Origin: Pseudonocardia parietis
Lineage (GTDB): Bacteria; Actinomycetota; Actinomycetes; Mycobacteriales; Pseudonocardiaceae
DNA length: 64,000 nucleotides
NCBI RefSeq assembly: GCF_017876315.1
Contig: NZ_JAGINU010000001.1
Coordinates: 4,836,001 to 4,900,000 of the forward strand
Direction of reading: 5' to 3'
The translations under genes and the position numbers were made by a program. The notes beneath the pieces were generated by a model. The model had not been told where the DNA came from, ran no database searches, and saw nothing but the letters and a program-made list of their open reading frames with translations. Numbering within the stretch: the stretch's first letter is position 1; every line of letters begins with the position of its first letter. Positions 1 through 8,557 of this stretch are shown here, piece after piece.

Positions 1-702
1 CGAGCCCTCGGCCACGATCAGCGCCGCCATCACGATGGGCAGGTACGCACCCAGGGTCGGCAGCAGGTTGGGCAGGATCTCCCGGAAGAGGATCCGGCCG
101 CTGCCCGCGCCCACGTTGCGGGCGGCGGTGACGAACTCGCGTGATGCCCACGCCAGGGTGTTGGCCCTGGCGAGGCGGATGAAGGTCGGGATGACCAGCA
201 GCGACAGTCCGATCAGGATCGTCGACACGCTCGGGGTGAGCACGGCCGCGAGCGCGAGCAGCAGGATCAGCGGGGGGAAGGCGAGCATCGCGTCCGCCAG
301 CAGGCGGATCACGCTGTCGACCCGGCCGCCGAGATATCCCGCGACCATGCCGAGCACCCCGCCGACCACCGCGCCGACGAGCCCCGCGACGGCGCCGACC
401 ACCAGCGACACCTGCGCTCCGTTGATGATCCGCGAGAGCAGCGAGCGCCCCAGCTGGTCGGTGCCCAGCAGCAGATCGATCGAGCCCAGCTGCAGGGACT
501 CGCGCGGCGGGCCCGCTGCGGCATCGAACGGCGCGATCGGCAGCAGGGGCGCCAGGATCGCCGCCAGGATCAGCAGGCCGAGCCAGACGTAGGAGAAGGC
601 GACGAGCACCGACCGCTGCTTGCGGACGACCGGCACGTGCGGGTCCGCGGCGGAGGGGGTGACGGCCGGGACGGTCTTCACGGCCGGATCCACGCTGGTC
701 AT
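1..702 (-). CDS. DppC-like ABC transporter permease (3' end beyond window)
   Basis: Second membrane subunit of a peptide/nickel-type (Dpp/Opp) ABC importer. The frame opens at ATG 702-700 and runs off the window after 234 codons, so roughly the last fifth to quarter of a normal ~300-residue DppC is missing. Visible are a short cytoplasmic N-terminus, a first membrane helix near residues 33-50, the family element GTDQLGRSLLSR just before the second helix, and the ATPase-docking EAA loop (TAARNVGAGSGRILFREIL). Its ATG overlaps the stop of the upstream permease gene by 4 bases (ATGA), so the two are co-translated. The binding protein and ATPases are not in the window and probably follow beyond position 1. 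Substrate cannot be told from the permease. Confidence 0.9.
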   Translation of the reverse strand, partial: MTSVDPAVKTVPAVTPSAADPHVPVVRKQRSVLVAFSYVWLGLLILAAILAPLLPIAPFDAAAGPPRESLQLGSIDLLLGTDQLGRSLLSRIINGAQVSLVVGAVAGLVGAVVGGVLGMVAGYLGGRVDSVIRLLADAMLAFPPLILLLALAAVLTPSVSTILIGLSLLVIPTFIRLARANTLAWASREFVTAARNVGAGSGRILFREILPNLLPTLGAYLPIVMAALIVAEGS

Positions 703-1652
703 ACCGCCGCCTTCCGGACCCGCGGGTCGAGCCAGTTGTAGCTGAGGTCCACCAGCATGTTGAGCACCACGTAGACGACGGCGATGAAGACGACGATGCC
801 CTGCACCGAGATCACGTCCCGGGAGGTGATCGAGCTGACGACCAGCTGGCCCAGGCCGGGCAGTGAGAACAGCGTCTCCACGACGACCGTCCCGCCGATC
901 AGCCGGCCGAGGTTGATGCCGACCAACGTGATCAGGGAGAAGGACGAGGGCCGCAGCACGTGCCGGAACATGACGTAGAACCGGCTCATGCCCTTGGCAC
1001 GGGCGGCACCGACGAAGTCCTCGCGCAGTGTCGAGATCAGGTCCGAACGCAGGATCCGGTGGAAGGCCGCGATCTCGATGAGCGAGATCGCCACCGCCGG
1101 CATGATCGCGCTCGCCAGGTTGGCCTCGAGCCCGTCCGTACCGATCCGCGCCCAGCCGCTGACCGGGAACCAGCCCAGCTGCAGTGCCAGGAAGTACACG
1201 AGCAGCGGTCCGGCGATGAAGGCCGGGACCGAGAGCAGCACCGAGGAGAACGCGGTGATCGCGCGGTCGACGACCGTGTCCTGCCAGGTCGCCGAGATGA
1301 GGGCGAGGATCACCGAGACCACGATCGAGATCAGCAGCGCGAGCACGGCCAGCTCGACGGTCACCGGCAGCCGGGCGAGGAGCGCGTCGACCACGGGTTC
1401 GTTGGTGATCGGCGAGGTGCCGAGGTCACCGGTCACGGCGTTACCGAGCCAGGTCAGGTACTGCTGCCAGACCGGCAGGTCCAGTCCGAGACTGGCGTTG
1501 AGAGCGGCGACCGCATCCGGCGTCGCGTTCTCACCGAGGATGACGGCGGCGGCGGAGCCGGGAGCGAGGCTCAGCAGACCCACGGCGGCCATCGTCACGA
1601 GCAGGACGACGACGGCGCTGCGGCCGACGCGTCTCGCTATGGAGAGCACCAT
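699..1652 (-). CDS. DppB-like ABC transporter permease
   Basis: First membrane subunit (317 residues, normal for DppB/OppB) of the same importer. I take ATG 1652-1650, giving MVLSIARRVGRSAVVVLL; it is preceded by GGAAGTGAG at a good distance, and an upstream extension would add proline-rich sequence unlike the family. A hydrophobic N-terminal helix (residues 9-30), a large periplasmic loop with GLDLPVWQQYLTWLGNAV, and the EAA loop (GAARAKGMSRFYVMFRHVL) near residue 205 are all visible. It is the first gene of a minus-strand unit that continues off the window, and it is divergent from the extradiol dioxygenase gene across a 373-bp regulatory gap. Confidence 0.92.
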   Translation of the reverse strand: MVLSIARRVGRSAVVVLLVTMAAVGLLSLAPGSAAAVILGENATPDAVAALNASLGLDLPVWQQYLTWLGNAVTGDLGTSPITNEPVVDALLARLPVTVELAVLALLISIVVSVILALISATWQDTVVDRAITAFSSVLLSVPAFIAGPLLVYFLALQLGWFPVSGWARIGTDGLEANLASAIMPAVAISLIEIAAFHRILRSDLISTLREDFVGAARAKGMSRFYVMFRHVLRPSSFSLITLVGINLGRLIGGTVVVETLFSLPGLGQLVVSSITSRDVISVQGIVVFIAVVYVVLNMLVDLSYNWLDPRVRKAAV

Positions 1653-1848
1653 GCGACTCACTTCCACGGGAGGGCAGGTGATCGGCGCCCGTACACCCCG
1701 GAGATCGTCCGGGCGTGCGGGCGTCCGTCGGGAACACCGGGTCGCCCCGGCAGGTGGTGGCGTCGAAGCTAGAGCCAACCGAACAGGGCACACAACGCGC
1801 CGTTCCGCTTAACGGGAAGGCGTCGCCGACTCGGCAGCATCGACCATT

Positions 1849-1874
1849 TCAGTACCATGTATTGGCTATACTGA
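1849..1874. promoter_or_regulatory. Candidate operator dyad in divergent promoter region
   Basis: Inverted repeat TCAGTA / TACTGA with a 14-base spacer, lying in the most A+T-rich stretch of the 373-bp gap between the DppB-like gene and the dioxygenase gene. The 7-mer TCAGTAC recurs in the intergenic gap at 5845-5851 (opposite orientation) upstream of the neighbouring transporter-cupin-hydrolase group. A shared regulator site is inference only. Confidence 0.35.
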
Positions 1875-1944
1875 CGCCGGGATGGGTCGACCGCCCTCGA
1901 CGCACCGAAGAACATTGACCTCTTTGTCGTGTCTGCCAGGTTCC

Positions 1945-2014
1945 GTCGGTGGGCGCCGCGGTCGATCGCCAACCCGGCTCGGTGACCATCCCACCGACAC
2001 CCAACCCACCGACA
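1945..2014 (+). promoter_or_regulatory. Leader with one inverted and two direct copies of CCCACCGAC
   Basis: CCCACCGACA occurs at 1990-1999 and again at 2005-2014, the second copy touching the GGAG ribosome-binding site of the dioxygenase gene. The complement GTCGGTGGG lies upstream at 1945-1953 and could pair with either copy, making two mutually exclusive hairpins. This could be regulator half-sites in DNA or an RNA switch in the leader; the rest of the 1653-2025 gap shows no gene. Confidence 0.3.
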
Positions 2015-2025
2015 GGAGATGAGCC

Positions 2026-2883
2026 ATGGGGGTCCGTTCCCTCGGCTACGTACGGCTGAACTCGCCCGACATCGAGGCGTGGCGCAGGTTCGGCGAGGAC
2101 TTCCTCGGCATGATGCGGGTGGAGGGCGCCGATCCCGGCTCGCTCTACTTCCGGATCGACGACTTCCCGCCGCGCCTGGTCATCACCCCGGGCGCCGAGC
2201 CCGGGCTCGCCGCGATGGGCTTCGAGGTGCTCAACGCCCGTGACCTCGCTCAGGTCGTCGCCGATGTCGAGGCCGAGGGCATCAAGGTCACGCCGGGCAC
2301 CGCGCAGGAGTGCGCCGAGCGCCGCGTCACCGGCTTCGCGAGCTTCCTCGATCCCGGCGGCAACCCCGTCGAGCTCTTCTACGGCGCCGTCCTCGACCAC
2401 GTCCGGGTGCAGACCCCGCTGATCAGCAGCAGCTTCGTGACCGGGGACCAGGGCTTCGGGCACGTGATCGTGACCGCCGAGGACTCCGAGGCCGAGTTCG
2501 ACTTCTACCAGCGGGTCCTGGGCTTCGTGGAGCGCAACACCATGGGCCCCACCCACTTCATGGGGTGCAACGCCCGGCACCACACCTTCGGCGTCGCGCC
2601 CAAGCCAGGGCCCGGCCGGCTGGTGCACATCATGGTCGAGGTCGCGAGCCTCGACGACGTGGGCCTGGCGATCGACCGCGCCGCGAAGCTCGAGGTGCCG
2701 ATGATGAACACGCTGGGCAAGCACACCAACGACCAGATGGTGTCCTTCTACGTGTACTCCCCCGAGCTCCACGCGATCGAGTTCGGCTGGAACGGCCTGC
2801 GGGTCGAGCAGGAGGAGCCCGTCTACGAGATCACCGAGGGCGCATTCTGGGGCCACGCGTTCACCCCACCGCCCGGGCGCTGA
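2026..2883 (+). CDS. Type I extradiol ring-cleavage dioxygenase (VOC superfamily)
   Basis: 285 residues, two tandem vicinal-oxygen-chelate domains (about 1-130 and 140-285), the size and layout of BphC/HsaC-type catechol 2,3-cleaving dioxygenases. The Fe(II) facial triad is readable in the C-terminal domain: His146 (GFGHVIVT), His201 (LVHIMVE) and Glu252 (HAIEFGW), with the family-conserved His233 and Tyr242 in between. The signature around 233-252 matches the extradiol pattern except Leu where Gly/Pro is usual. AGGAGAT precedes the ATG by 5 bases. It is convergent with a meta-cleavage-product hydrolase gene, which would take its product, supporting an aromatic meta-cleavage route. The exact catechol substrate is not deducible. 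Confidence 0.9.
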   Translation: MGVRSLGYVRLNSPDIEAWRRFGEDFLGMMRVEGADPGSLYFRIDDFPPRLVITPGAEPGLAAMGFEVLNARDLAQVVADVEAEGIKVTPGTAQECAERRVTGFASFLDPGGNPVELFYGAVLDHVRVQTPLISSSFVTGDQGFGHVIVTAEDSEAEFDFYQRVLGFVERNTMGPTHFMGCNARHHTFGVAPKPGPGRLVHIMVEVASLDDVGLAIDRAAKLEVPMMNTLGKHTNDQMVSFYVYSPELHAIEFGWNGLRVEQEEPVYEITEGAFWGHAFTPPPGR

Positions 2884-2899
2884 CCCGCCGCACACAGCA

Positions 2900-2930
2900 A
2901 GAGGGGGCCTCCCGGTGGGAGGCCCCCTCT
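2900..2930. terminator. Bidirectional hairpin terminator
   Basis: Perfect 14-base inverted repeat (AGAGGGGGCCTCCC and its complement) with a 3-base loop, placed exactly between the convergent dioxygenase (ends 2883) and hydrolase (ends 2944) genes. No U-tract, as usual in high-GC actinobacteria. Confidence 0.85.
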
Positions 2931-2943
2931 CGGGTGTCCGGGC

Positions 2944-3816
2944 TCAGAGCAGCTCGGGCTTCTTCAGGTCGCGGAGCAGGTAGGAGAGCACCGTGCTCTC
3001 GAACTCGTCCTTGCGCTCGATCATGGCCCAGTGCCCGCAGTCGTGGAAGACGTGCAGCTCGCACTTCGGGATCAGGCGCATCGGCAGCAGCGCACTGTCC
3101 AACGGGGTCACCCGGTCGTCCCGGCCGAAGGTGATCAGCGTGGGCGCCTGGATCTTCGTGAGCAACCCGACCGCGTCGGCTGCGCCGGCGTTGCGGTCGC
3201 GCATGGCGGCGAGCGAGCCGGCGTTGAACAGCTTGCGCACGTCGGCCAGTGCGGCCGGGTCCGACGCCGCCTGCCACCGCAGCTCGACGAACTCCTCGGT
3301 GAGGATCGCGGTGTCGTGGACCATGGACTCCATCCAGGCCATGAGCCGATCCCGCGTCGGGTCCTCGACGAACTGCACGAGCAGCTTGATGCCCTCGGAC
3401 GGCGACGGGTTGAACACCGGCAGGCCGATGCCGCCGATCGTCACCAGCCTGCTCACCCGCTCGGGCAGCGTGCCCGCCAGCCGTGCGGCGACGTTGCCGC
3501 CCATGGAGTTGCCCAGGACCGGCAGCGAGTCCAGCCCGAGCGCGTCGAGGAAGTCGACGACGGCCGGGAGCGCGGCGGGCATCGGATTGCCGTCCGGCGA
3601 GTAGCTCTTGCCGAAACCCGGGAAGTCCAGCGCGAGCACCCGGAAGTGCTCGGCGAACACCGCGAGGTTCCCGCGGTAGTTCGCCCAGGCGCTCACGCCG
3701 GGGCCGGAACCGTGCAGCAGGAGCAGGGGCGGGCCGTCGCCCGTCTCGTGGTAGTGCAGCGGGCCCCGCGCGGTGTCGATCGTCTTCGCGGTGCCGTCGT
3801 GCGTCAGCTCGGTCAT
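2944..3816 (-). CDS. Alpha/beta hydrolase, meta-cleavage-product hydrolase type
   Basis: 290-residue single-domain hydrolase resembling BphD/HsaD/MhpC enzymes, which hydrolyse the C-C bond of dienoates made by extradiol ring cleavage. Visible: oxyanion-hole motif HGSGPG (35-40), nucleophile elbow GNSMGG with Ser104, acidic residue in GRDDRVTP (233-234) and His262 in CGHWAMIE. GNSMGG rather than a generic GxSxG is characteristic of this family. The start ATG 3816-3814 lies 1 base beyond the cupin stop, so the two are translationally coupled. With the convergent dioxygenase it could form a two-step ring-opening module; an esterase role cannot be excluded. Confidence 0.87.
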   Translation of the reverse strand: MTELTHDGTAKTIDTARGPLHYHETGDGPPLLLLHGSGPGVSAWANYRGNLAVFAEHFRVLALDFPGFGKSYSPDGNPMPAALPAVVDFLDALGLDSLPVLGNSMGGNVAARLAGTLPERVSRLVTIGGIGLPVFNPSPSEGIKLLVQFVEDPTRDRLMAWMESMVHDTAILTEEFVELRWQAASDPAALADVRKLFNAGSLAAMRDRNAGAADAVGLLTKIQAPTLITFGRDDRVTPLDSALLPMRLIPKCELHVFHDCGHWAMIERKDEFESTVLSYLLRDLKKPELL

Positions 3817-3817
3817 C

Positions 3818-4330
3818 TCAGCGCCGTACCCATCCGAAGTCGTGCCAGTGGGTCTCCATCTGCGAGACCGGGACCGGCCAGGTTTCGATGTAGGTCACGC
3901 CCTCCGGTCCCGCGGTCATCGTGTACGGCGTTCCCGCCCGGCTGAGGAAGACGTCCCCGGGCCCGACCCGGACCGTCTCCGGGACACCGTTGTCGTAGTG
4001 CTCGATGAAGTACTCGCCCGCGAAGCAGAAGAGCATCTCGTCGATGTTGTGGTGGTGGCGTGGCACCGTGAAGTTCGGGAGCACGCGCAGCGGGTTGCGG
4101 TTGAACCGCGGTACGTCGATCGGTTTGGTGGTCACGAACATCGATTCACCGAACGTGGCCGCGAAGTCCACCGGCGCATCGGCCAGCATCCCGCCGTCGT
4201 TCCAGAAGTACCGCGGATGCTCCTGCTGCCCCGCGAGAGGCATCGGAATCCAGTCCGAGTCCTCGATGAGATCACCGAAGATAATGGTCACCGGGCGACC
4301 GTACGCACGGGCCGGGCGGGGGTTCGACAT
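3818..4330 (-). CDS. Cupin-domain protein, probably aromatic-pathway oxygenase or isomerase
   Basis: 170 residues, one cupin beta-barrel. The first cupin motif is present as PRHHHNIDEMLFCFAGEYF, giving a His-His-His/Glu metal site; the second motif (GPGDVFLSRAGTPYTM) lacks its usual His, so a three-ligand metal site is likely. I start at ATG 4330 (MSNPRPARAYG), leaving a 43-base gap after the transporter gene; a longer frame exists upstream but its residues are shadow-like. Position between a transporter and a ring-cleavage hydrolase suggests a catabolic enzyme. I do not recognise a precise family. Confidence 0.75.
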   Translation of the reverse strand: MSNPRPARAYGRPVTIIFGDLIEDSDWIPMPLAGQQEHPRYFWNDGGMLADAPVDFAATFGESMFVTTKPIDVPRFNRNPLRVLPNFTVPRHHHNIDEMLFCFAGEYFIEHYDNGVPETVRVGPGDVFLSRAGTPYTMTAGPEGVTYIETWPVPVSQMETHWHDFGWVRR

Positions 4331-4373
4331 CCGATTCCGCTCGGTGGGACGCGTCTGCCGGCGTGCGCGGTCG

Positions 4374-5747
4374 TCATCCGGTCCGGACCTCGTGGAGGGC
4401 CGCACGGGAGCCGACGCCGTCCAGCGGGGAGTCGGTGCCGGCCAGGTACCTCGGCGCGACCAGCACGGCCGCCACCCCGACCACGGCCGCTGCGACCAGC
4501 ACCAGCAGTGGCGCGAACGGTGAGCCGATCGCCAGCACCAGCGCGCTGGCGATCAGCGGCGCCGTGCCACCACCGAGGGCCGCGCCGATCTGGGTGGAGA
4601 TGTTCGAGCCGGTGAACCGCGCGGACACCGGGAAGTGCAGCGCGATGTAGGTGTAGACCGGCGGGCCCGTGCCGGCGATCAGGGCGATGAACACCGTGAT
4701 CGCGACCCCGAGCACCCACGGCGAGGTCGCCGTCCCCAGGACCCCGAGGATCGGGACCATCAGCACCACCGACACGGTGAAGGCGGTGACGATCGTCCTC
4801 TGGTGTCCGAACCGGTCGGTCGCCTTGCCCATGAGTGGCACGATCGAGTTGCCGAGCGCCTGGCTCAGGGCATAGGCGAGGAAGATCGGCGCGGGATCGA
4901 GCCGGCGGATGCCGGTCAGGTAGGGCACCAGCCAGCCGAGCAGACCACCGAACATCGAGTAGGCGAGCCCCACCAGCCCGGTGATCAGCAGGATCCGCCG
5001 GTACGTGACGAAGGTGTCGCGGACCGGGGACTTCGCGACCTGGTTCTTCTCGACGAGGTCCTGGAAGTCCGGGCTGTCCTCCAGCCGGCGCCGGACCACG
5101 AACGCGAGAACGGTCAGCGGGATGGCGACCAGGAACGGGATCCGCCACCCCCAGGCGAGCATCGTCTCCGGGGACACCGTCATGCCGATGATCGCGGCGA
5201 CCAGCGCGCCGGAGGCGCCACCCAGGCCGGTGCCCAGATTGACCCAGGACGCCAGCGCCGCCCGCCGCGACCTCGGCGCGGACTCCAGCACGTAGGTCAC
5301 CGCGCCCTGCAGCTCGGCGCCGCTGGAGGCGCCCTGCAGCACCCGCAGCACCACGAGCAGGATCGGCGCGGTGACGCCGATCGCGGCGTAGGTCGGCAGG
5401 ATCGCGATCAGGCTGGTGGCCACCCCCATGAGGACCACCGTGAACAGCAGGGTGGCGCGCCGGCCACGCCGGTCGCCCATCCGCCCGAAGACGATGGCAC
5501 CGAGGGGCTTGGCCACGAACCCGGCGCCGTAGACGGCCAGGCCGGCGAGCACCGAGACCGACGGGTCGCTGGACGGGAAGAACAGCGGCGCGATGTAGAC
5601 GGTCAGGACACTGAACAGCAGATAGTCGAAGTACTCGATGAACGTCCCGATACCGCCCGCGAGTGCCGCCTTGCGCGCAGCGGGCGGGATGGGCTCCTTG
5701 CCCTCCCTGGCGCCTCGCCTGCCGGGTACGACCGTGTTCACGTACAT
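4374..5747 (-). CDS. MFS transporter, metabolite:H+ symporter (MHS) family
   Basis: 457 residues with about twelve hydrophobic segments. N-terminal helix GTFIEYFDYLLFSVL is the MHS-type counterpart of GTxxEWYDF, and the loop 2-3 motif GRMGDRRGRRATLL follows. Family members import organic acids such as shikimate, alpha-ketoglutarate, benzoate-type acids or betaines by proton symport. GAGGAG sits 4 bases before ATG 5747. The downstream cupin and hydrolase genes suggest the imported compound is an aromatic acid, which is inference. A second, only distantly similar MHS gene lies just upstream on the same strand, so two related substrates or two pathway steps may be served. Confidence 0.88.
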   Translation of the reverse strand: MYVNTVVPGRRGAREGKEPIPPAARKAALAGGIGTFIEYFDYLLFSVLTVYIAPLFFPSSDPSVSVLAGLAVYGAGFVAKPLGAIVFGRMGDRRGRRATLLFTVVLMGVATSLIAILPTYAAIGVTAPILLVVLRVLQGASSGAELQGAVTYVLESAPRSRRAALASWVNLGTGLGGASGALVAAIIGMTVSPETMLAWGWRIPFLVAIPLTVLAFVVRRRLEDSPDFQDLVEKNQVAKSPVRDTFVTYRRILLITGLVGLAYSMFGGLLGWLVPYLTGIRRLDPAPIFLAYALSQALGNSIVPLMGKATDRFGHQRTIVTAFTVSVVLMVPILGVLGTATSPWVLGVAITVFIALIAGTGPPVYTYIALHFPVSARFTGSNISTQIGAALGGGTAPLIASALVLAIGSPFAPLLVLVAAAVVGVAAVLVAPRYLAGTDSPLDGVGSRAALHEVRTG

Positions 5748-5820
5748 CCACTCCTCGTCGAGAGCTGGCCTGATGTCCGGTCGGCCATGGCGTGCACGAC
5801 GTGGACCTCCCCTTCGGACA

Positions 5821-5851
5821 TCGCCCTAGGGGCGACTGAAGAGTGTACTGA
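5821..5851 (-). promoter_or_regulatory. Intergenic gap with dyad and TCAGTAC motif
   Basis: The 128-bp gap between the two MHS transporter genes holds a short perfect dyad (TCGCCC-TAG-GGGCGA, 5821-5835) and the 7-mer TCAGTAC read on the minus strand (5851-5845), also present upstream of the dioxygenase gene. Probably an internal promoter/operator for the 5747-2944 genes. Confidence 0.3.
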
Positions 5852-5875
5852 TCGTGGTCCTCCGAGAGAGTTCGG

Positions 5876-7228
5876 TCAAGCCCCCGCGGCCCGGTCGGCA
5901 GCCTGCCGGCGCCGGACCGGTTCGGTACCGGCGGTGGCGAGGTCGATCCCCTTCGTCTCGGGCAGCAGGTACACCGTGATCCCGGACAGGACCAGCAGCA
6001 CGATGGCGTAGCCGAGGAACAGACCCGGCCTGCCGATCTCGGCGAACAGCGTCTGCAGGTAGGGCGCGGTCCCGCCGAACAGCGCGACCGAGATCGAGTA
6101 GGGCACGCCGAGCCCGGCCGCGCGGATCCCGGTCGGGAACATCTCGGAGTAGAGCGCCGGCGCGACGGCGCACGCGGCCCCGACGAGTGCGAGCGCGATC
6201 GTCATGGCGGCGAACAGCGACCAGCCGTCGTGGATCATCGCGTCCAGCGGGAACATCAGCACGGCCAGCAGGGCGCCGGGGACCAGCAGGGTCGGGCGGC
6301 GGCCGAACCGGTCGGAGACCGCACCCCAGGCGGGCAGGGTCAGCATGAAGATCGCCAGCGCACCCGCACCGGCCCACAGCGCGGCGGCCGGGTCGACACC
6401 GCGCGACGTGATGGCGTAGGCGGGGGCGGCGACCGACCAGACGTAGTAGACGATGGTCATCCCGCTGGTCAGGAACACCACCCGGGCCAGTGCCTTCGGC
6501 CGGGCGAGGATCTGGCGCAGGAGCGAGGGCGCGGGCTCGCCACCGCTCGAGGCCGTCCGGACGGCCTCGTCCTCGGCGTAGGTCTCGGACTCGCGCATCC
6601 GCAGCCGCATGACCAGGGCGTAGAGCCCGAACACACCGCCGAGCACGAACGGGACCCGCCAGCCGTAGGACGCCATCTGCTCGGGCGTCAGCGCGCTGGA
6701 CAGGATCGCGCCGAGGACGGTCCCGGCCAGGATCCCGGTGGTTCCGGAGAAGTAGATCAGGCTCGACCACAGTCCCCGCCGGTGCCGCGGCGCCATCTCG
6801 GCGAGGTACGTCTGCGCCGCCGGGAGCTCGCCACCGTGCGCGAGCCCCTGGGCCAGCCGGGCGAGTACCAGCACGACCGGCGCGGCGATCCCGATCGTCG
6901 CGTGGGTCGGGACGATGCCGATCACCAGGCTGCCGACCGCCGCCGTCGCGACGCAGAGGGCCATCGACAGCTTCCGGCCGCGCCGGTCGGCGATCCAGCC
7001 GAAGACGAAGCCGCCGAACGGGCGGGCGACGAACCCGACGGCGAACACCGCGAGCGTCTTGAGCAGGGCGGTGCCGGTGTCGTCACCGGCGAAGAACTGC
7101 GGTGCGAAGAAGGCGGAGAAGGTGGCGTAGACGTTCCAGTCGAACCACTCCATCGCGTTGCCGGTGCCGATCCCCAGGATCGTGCGGCGCTTCTCGGTGC
7201 GGGCGGCGGCCTGCTCGGTGCTGCTCAC
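5876..7228 (-). CDS. MFS transporter, MHS family, coupled to amidohydrolase
   Basis: 450 residues, about twelve membrane helices, with MHS signature GNAMEWFDWNVYATF at the N-terminus and GWIADRRGRK between helices 2 and 3. The start is GTG 7228-7226, which overlaps the stop of the M20 amidohydrolase gene as GTGA; a longer open frame reaching back through that gene is its out-of-frame shadow. Tight coupling suggests it imports the amide or N-acyl amino acid the amidohydrolase cleaves. A polar C-terminal tail (RRRQAADRAAGA) is predicted cytoplasmic. Confidence 0.88.
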   Translation of the reverse strand: MSSTEQAAARTEKRRTILGIGTGNAMEWFDWNVYATFSAFFAPQFFAGDDTGTALLKTLAVFAVGFVARPFGGFVFGWIADRRGRKLSMALCVATAAVGSLVIGIVPTHATIGIAAPVVLVLARLAQGLAHGGELPAAQTYLAEMAPRHRRGLWSSLIYFSGTTGILAGTVLGAILSSALTPEQMASYGWRVPFVLGGVFGLYALVMRLRMRESETYAEDEAVRTASSGGEPAPSLLRQILARPKALARVVFLTSGMTIVYYVWSVAAPAYAITSRGVDPAAALWAGAGALAIFMLTLPAWGAVSDRFGRRPTLLVPGALLAVLMFPLDAMIHDGWSLFAAMTIALALVGAACAVAPALYSEMFPTGIRAAGLGVPYSISVALFGGTAPYLQTLFAEIGRPGLFLGYAIVLLVLSGITVYLLPETKGIDLATAGTEPVRRRQAADRAAGA

Positions 7229-8439
7229 GCGACCACCCCCGCCGGGGCGAGCCGGGTGGTGGCCAGCGACGCGTGGAGCGCGGCGGCGTCGCCGAGCACG
7301 GCGTCGTCGAAGCGGGCCAGCGGCGAGTGGTTCATCGGGGCGTCCTGCGGGTCGGTGCCGGACGGGCAGGCACCCATGCCGAGGAACGCGCCCGGGATCG
7401 CGGCGAGCACCCGGGAGAAGTCCTCGGAGCCGCTGACCGGGTCCGGGGCGAGGGTGAAGCGCTCCTCGCCGAGCAGTTCGGTGCAGACGCCCTGGGCGAA
7501 GCCGACCTCGTCGGCGTCGTTGACCGTCCGCGGGTACTCGTCGCGCCAGGTCACCTCGGCTCGCACGCCGTGGGCGGCCGCGACGCCTGCACACACCTCC
7601 CGGACCAGGGCCGGGAGCTGCTCGGCGTGCGCGTCGGAGAAGCTGCGCACGGTCGCCTCGAACCGGGCGGTGTCCGGGATGACGTTGCGCCGGGACCCGG
7701 CCCGTACGACGCCGACGGTCAGCACGACCGGATCGAACATGTCGAACCGGCGGGTCACCATCGTCTGCAACGAGGTGATCATCTCCGCGGCGGCGGTGAT
7801 CGGGTCCCGGGCGCTGTGCGGGTTGGAGCCGTGCCCGCCCGCGCCGTGCACGGTCACGTCGAGCGCGTGCGAGGCGGACAGGAACACCCCGGGGCGGGTG
7901 GTGACGAGCCCGGCCGGCATCCGGTTGGCGAACACGTGCAGGCCGTACGCGTGGTCGGCCCGCCTGCCCGCGGCGCTCAGCACGCCCTCGTCGATCATCC
8001 GGCCGGCGCCGTCCCACCCCTCCTCACCGGGCTGGAACATGAACACGACGTCCCCGGCGAGGTGGTCGCGGTGCGCCGAGAGCAGCTGGGCGGCACCGGC
8101 CAGGGCGGCGGTGTGCAGGTCGTGGCCGCAGGCATGCATCGTGCCGGTCTGCGCGGCGAAGCCCTCCCCGCTGTCCTCGGCGACCGGCAGCCCGTCCATG
8201 TCCCCGCGCAGGAGCACGACCGGACCGTCCCCGTCGCGGGGCGCGCCACCGCGCAGCACGGCCGTGACCGACGTCGTCGAGGTGCCCTCGTGTACCTCCA
8301 GCGGCAGCCCCTGCAGCGCCGCGAGCACCCGGTCCCGGGTGCGCGGCAGGTCCAGTCCCACCTCGGGTTCGCGGTGCAGAGCACGTCGCAGCTCCACCAG
8401 ATCCGGGTGGAGCGCGCGGGCGTCGTCCCGAAGATCCAT
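7225..8439 (-). CDS. M20-family amidohydrolase (N-acyl amino acid / hippurate hydrolase-like)
   Basis: 404-residue metallo-amidohydrolase of the M20D/IAA-amino-acid hydrolase type. Metal-site motifs are clear: LLRGDMDGLPV, HACGHDLHTAAL, FQPGEEGWDGAG, and a late His in NHSPLARFD; the inserted dimerisation lid runs about residues 180-290 with GAGGHGSNPH. Start ATG 8439-8437 has GAGGAG 6 bases upstream; longer frames to 8730 overlap the divergent regulator and are rejected. It heads a two-gene unit with an MHS transporter and faces an Lrp-type regulator across 115 bp, the common arrangement for substrate-induced amide catabolism. Exact acyl substrate unknown. Confidence 0.9.
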   Translation of the reverse strand: MDLRDDARALHPDLVELRRALHREPEVGLDLPRTRDRVLAALQGLPLEVHEGTSTTSVTAVLRGGAPRDGDGPVVLLRGDMDGLPVAEDSGEGFAAQTGTMHACGHDLHTAALAGAAQLLSAHRDHLAGDVVFMFQPGEEGWDGAGRMIDEGVLSAAGRRADHAYGLHVFANRMPAGLVTTRPGVFLSASHALDVTVHGAGGHGSNPHSARDPITAAAEMITSLQTMVTRRFDMFDPVVLTVGVVRAGSRRNVIPDTARFEATVRSFSDAHAEQLPALVREVCAGVAAAHGVRAEVTWRDEYPRTVNDADEVGFAQGVCTELLGEERFTLAPDPVSGSEDFSRVLAAIPGAFLGMGACPSGTDPQDAPMNHSPLARFDDAVLGDAAALHASLATTRLAPAGVVA

Positions 8440-8524
8440 GCCGTCTCCTCGTCTCGTCCCGGCGGGCCACGGTGCCCGCCGTGCGGCGCCGGTGAGTCTG
8501 CGCATGCGATCGTTCCGGTAGCTG

Positions 8525-8538
8525 GAATCGATGGATTC
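8525..8538. promoter_or_regulatory. Candidate Lrp-type operator
   Basis: Dyad GAATC-GATG-GATTC immediately before the Lrp-family gene in the 115-bp gap shared with the amidohydrolase gene. Autoregulation from such sites is typical for Lrp/AsnC proteins; binding here is inferred. Confidence 0.35.
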
Positions 8539-8557
8539 GATCCGACGAGGGCGGATG

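Noticed and set aside
4635..6011. Long plus-strand open frame opposite the MHS transporter
   Set aside because: His/Arg/Asp-rich translation typical of antisense shadows; MHS motifs on the minus strand are decisive.
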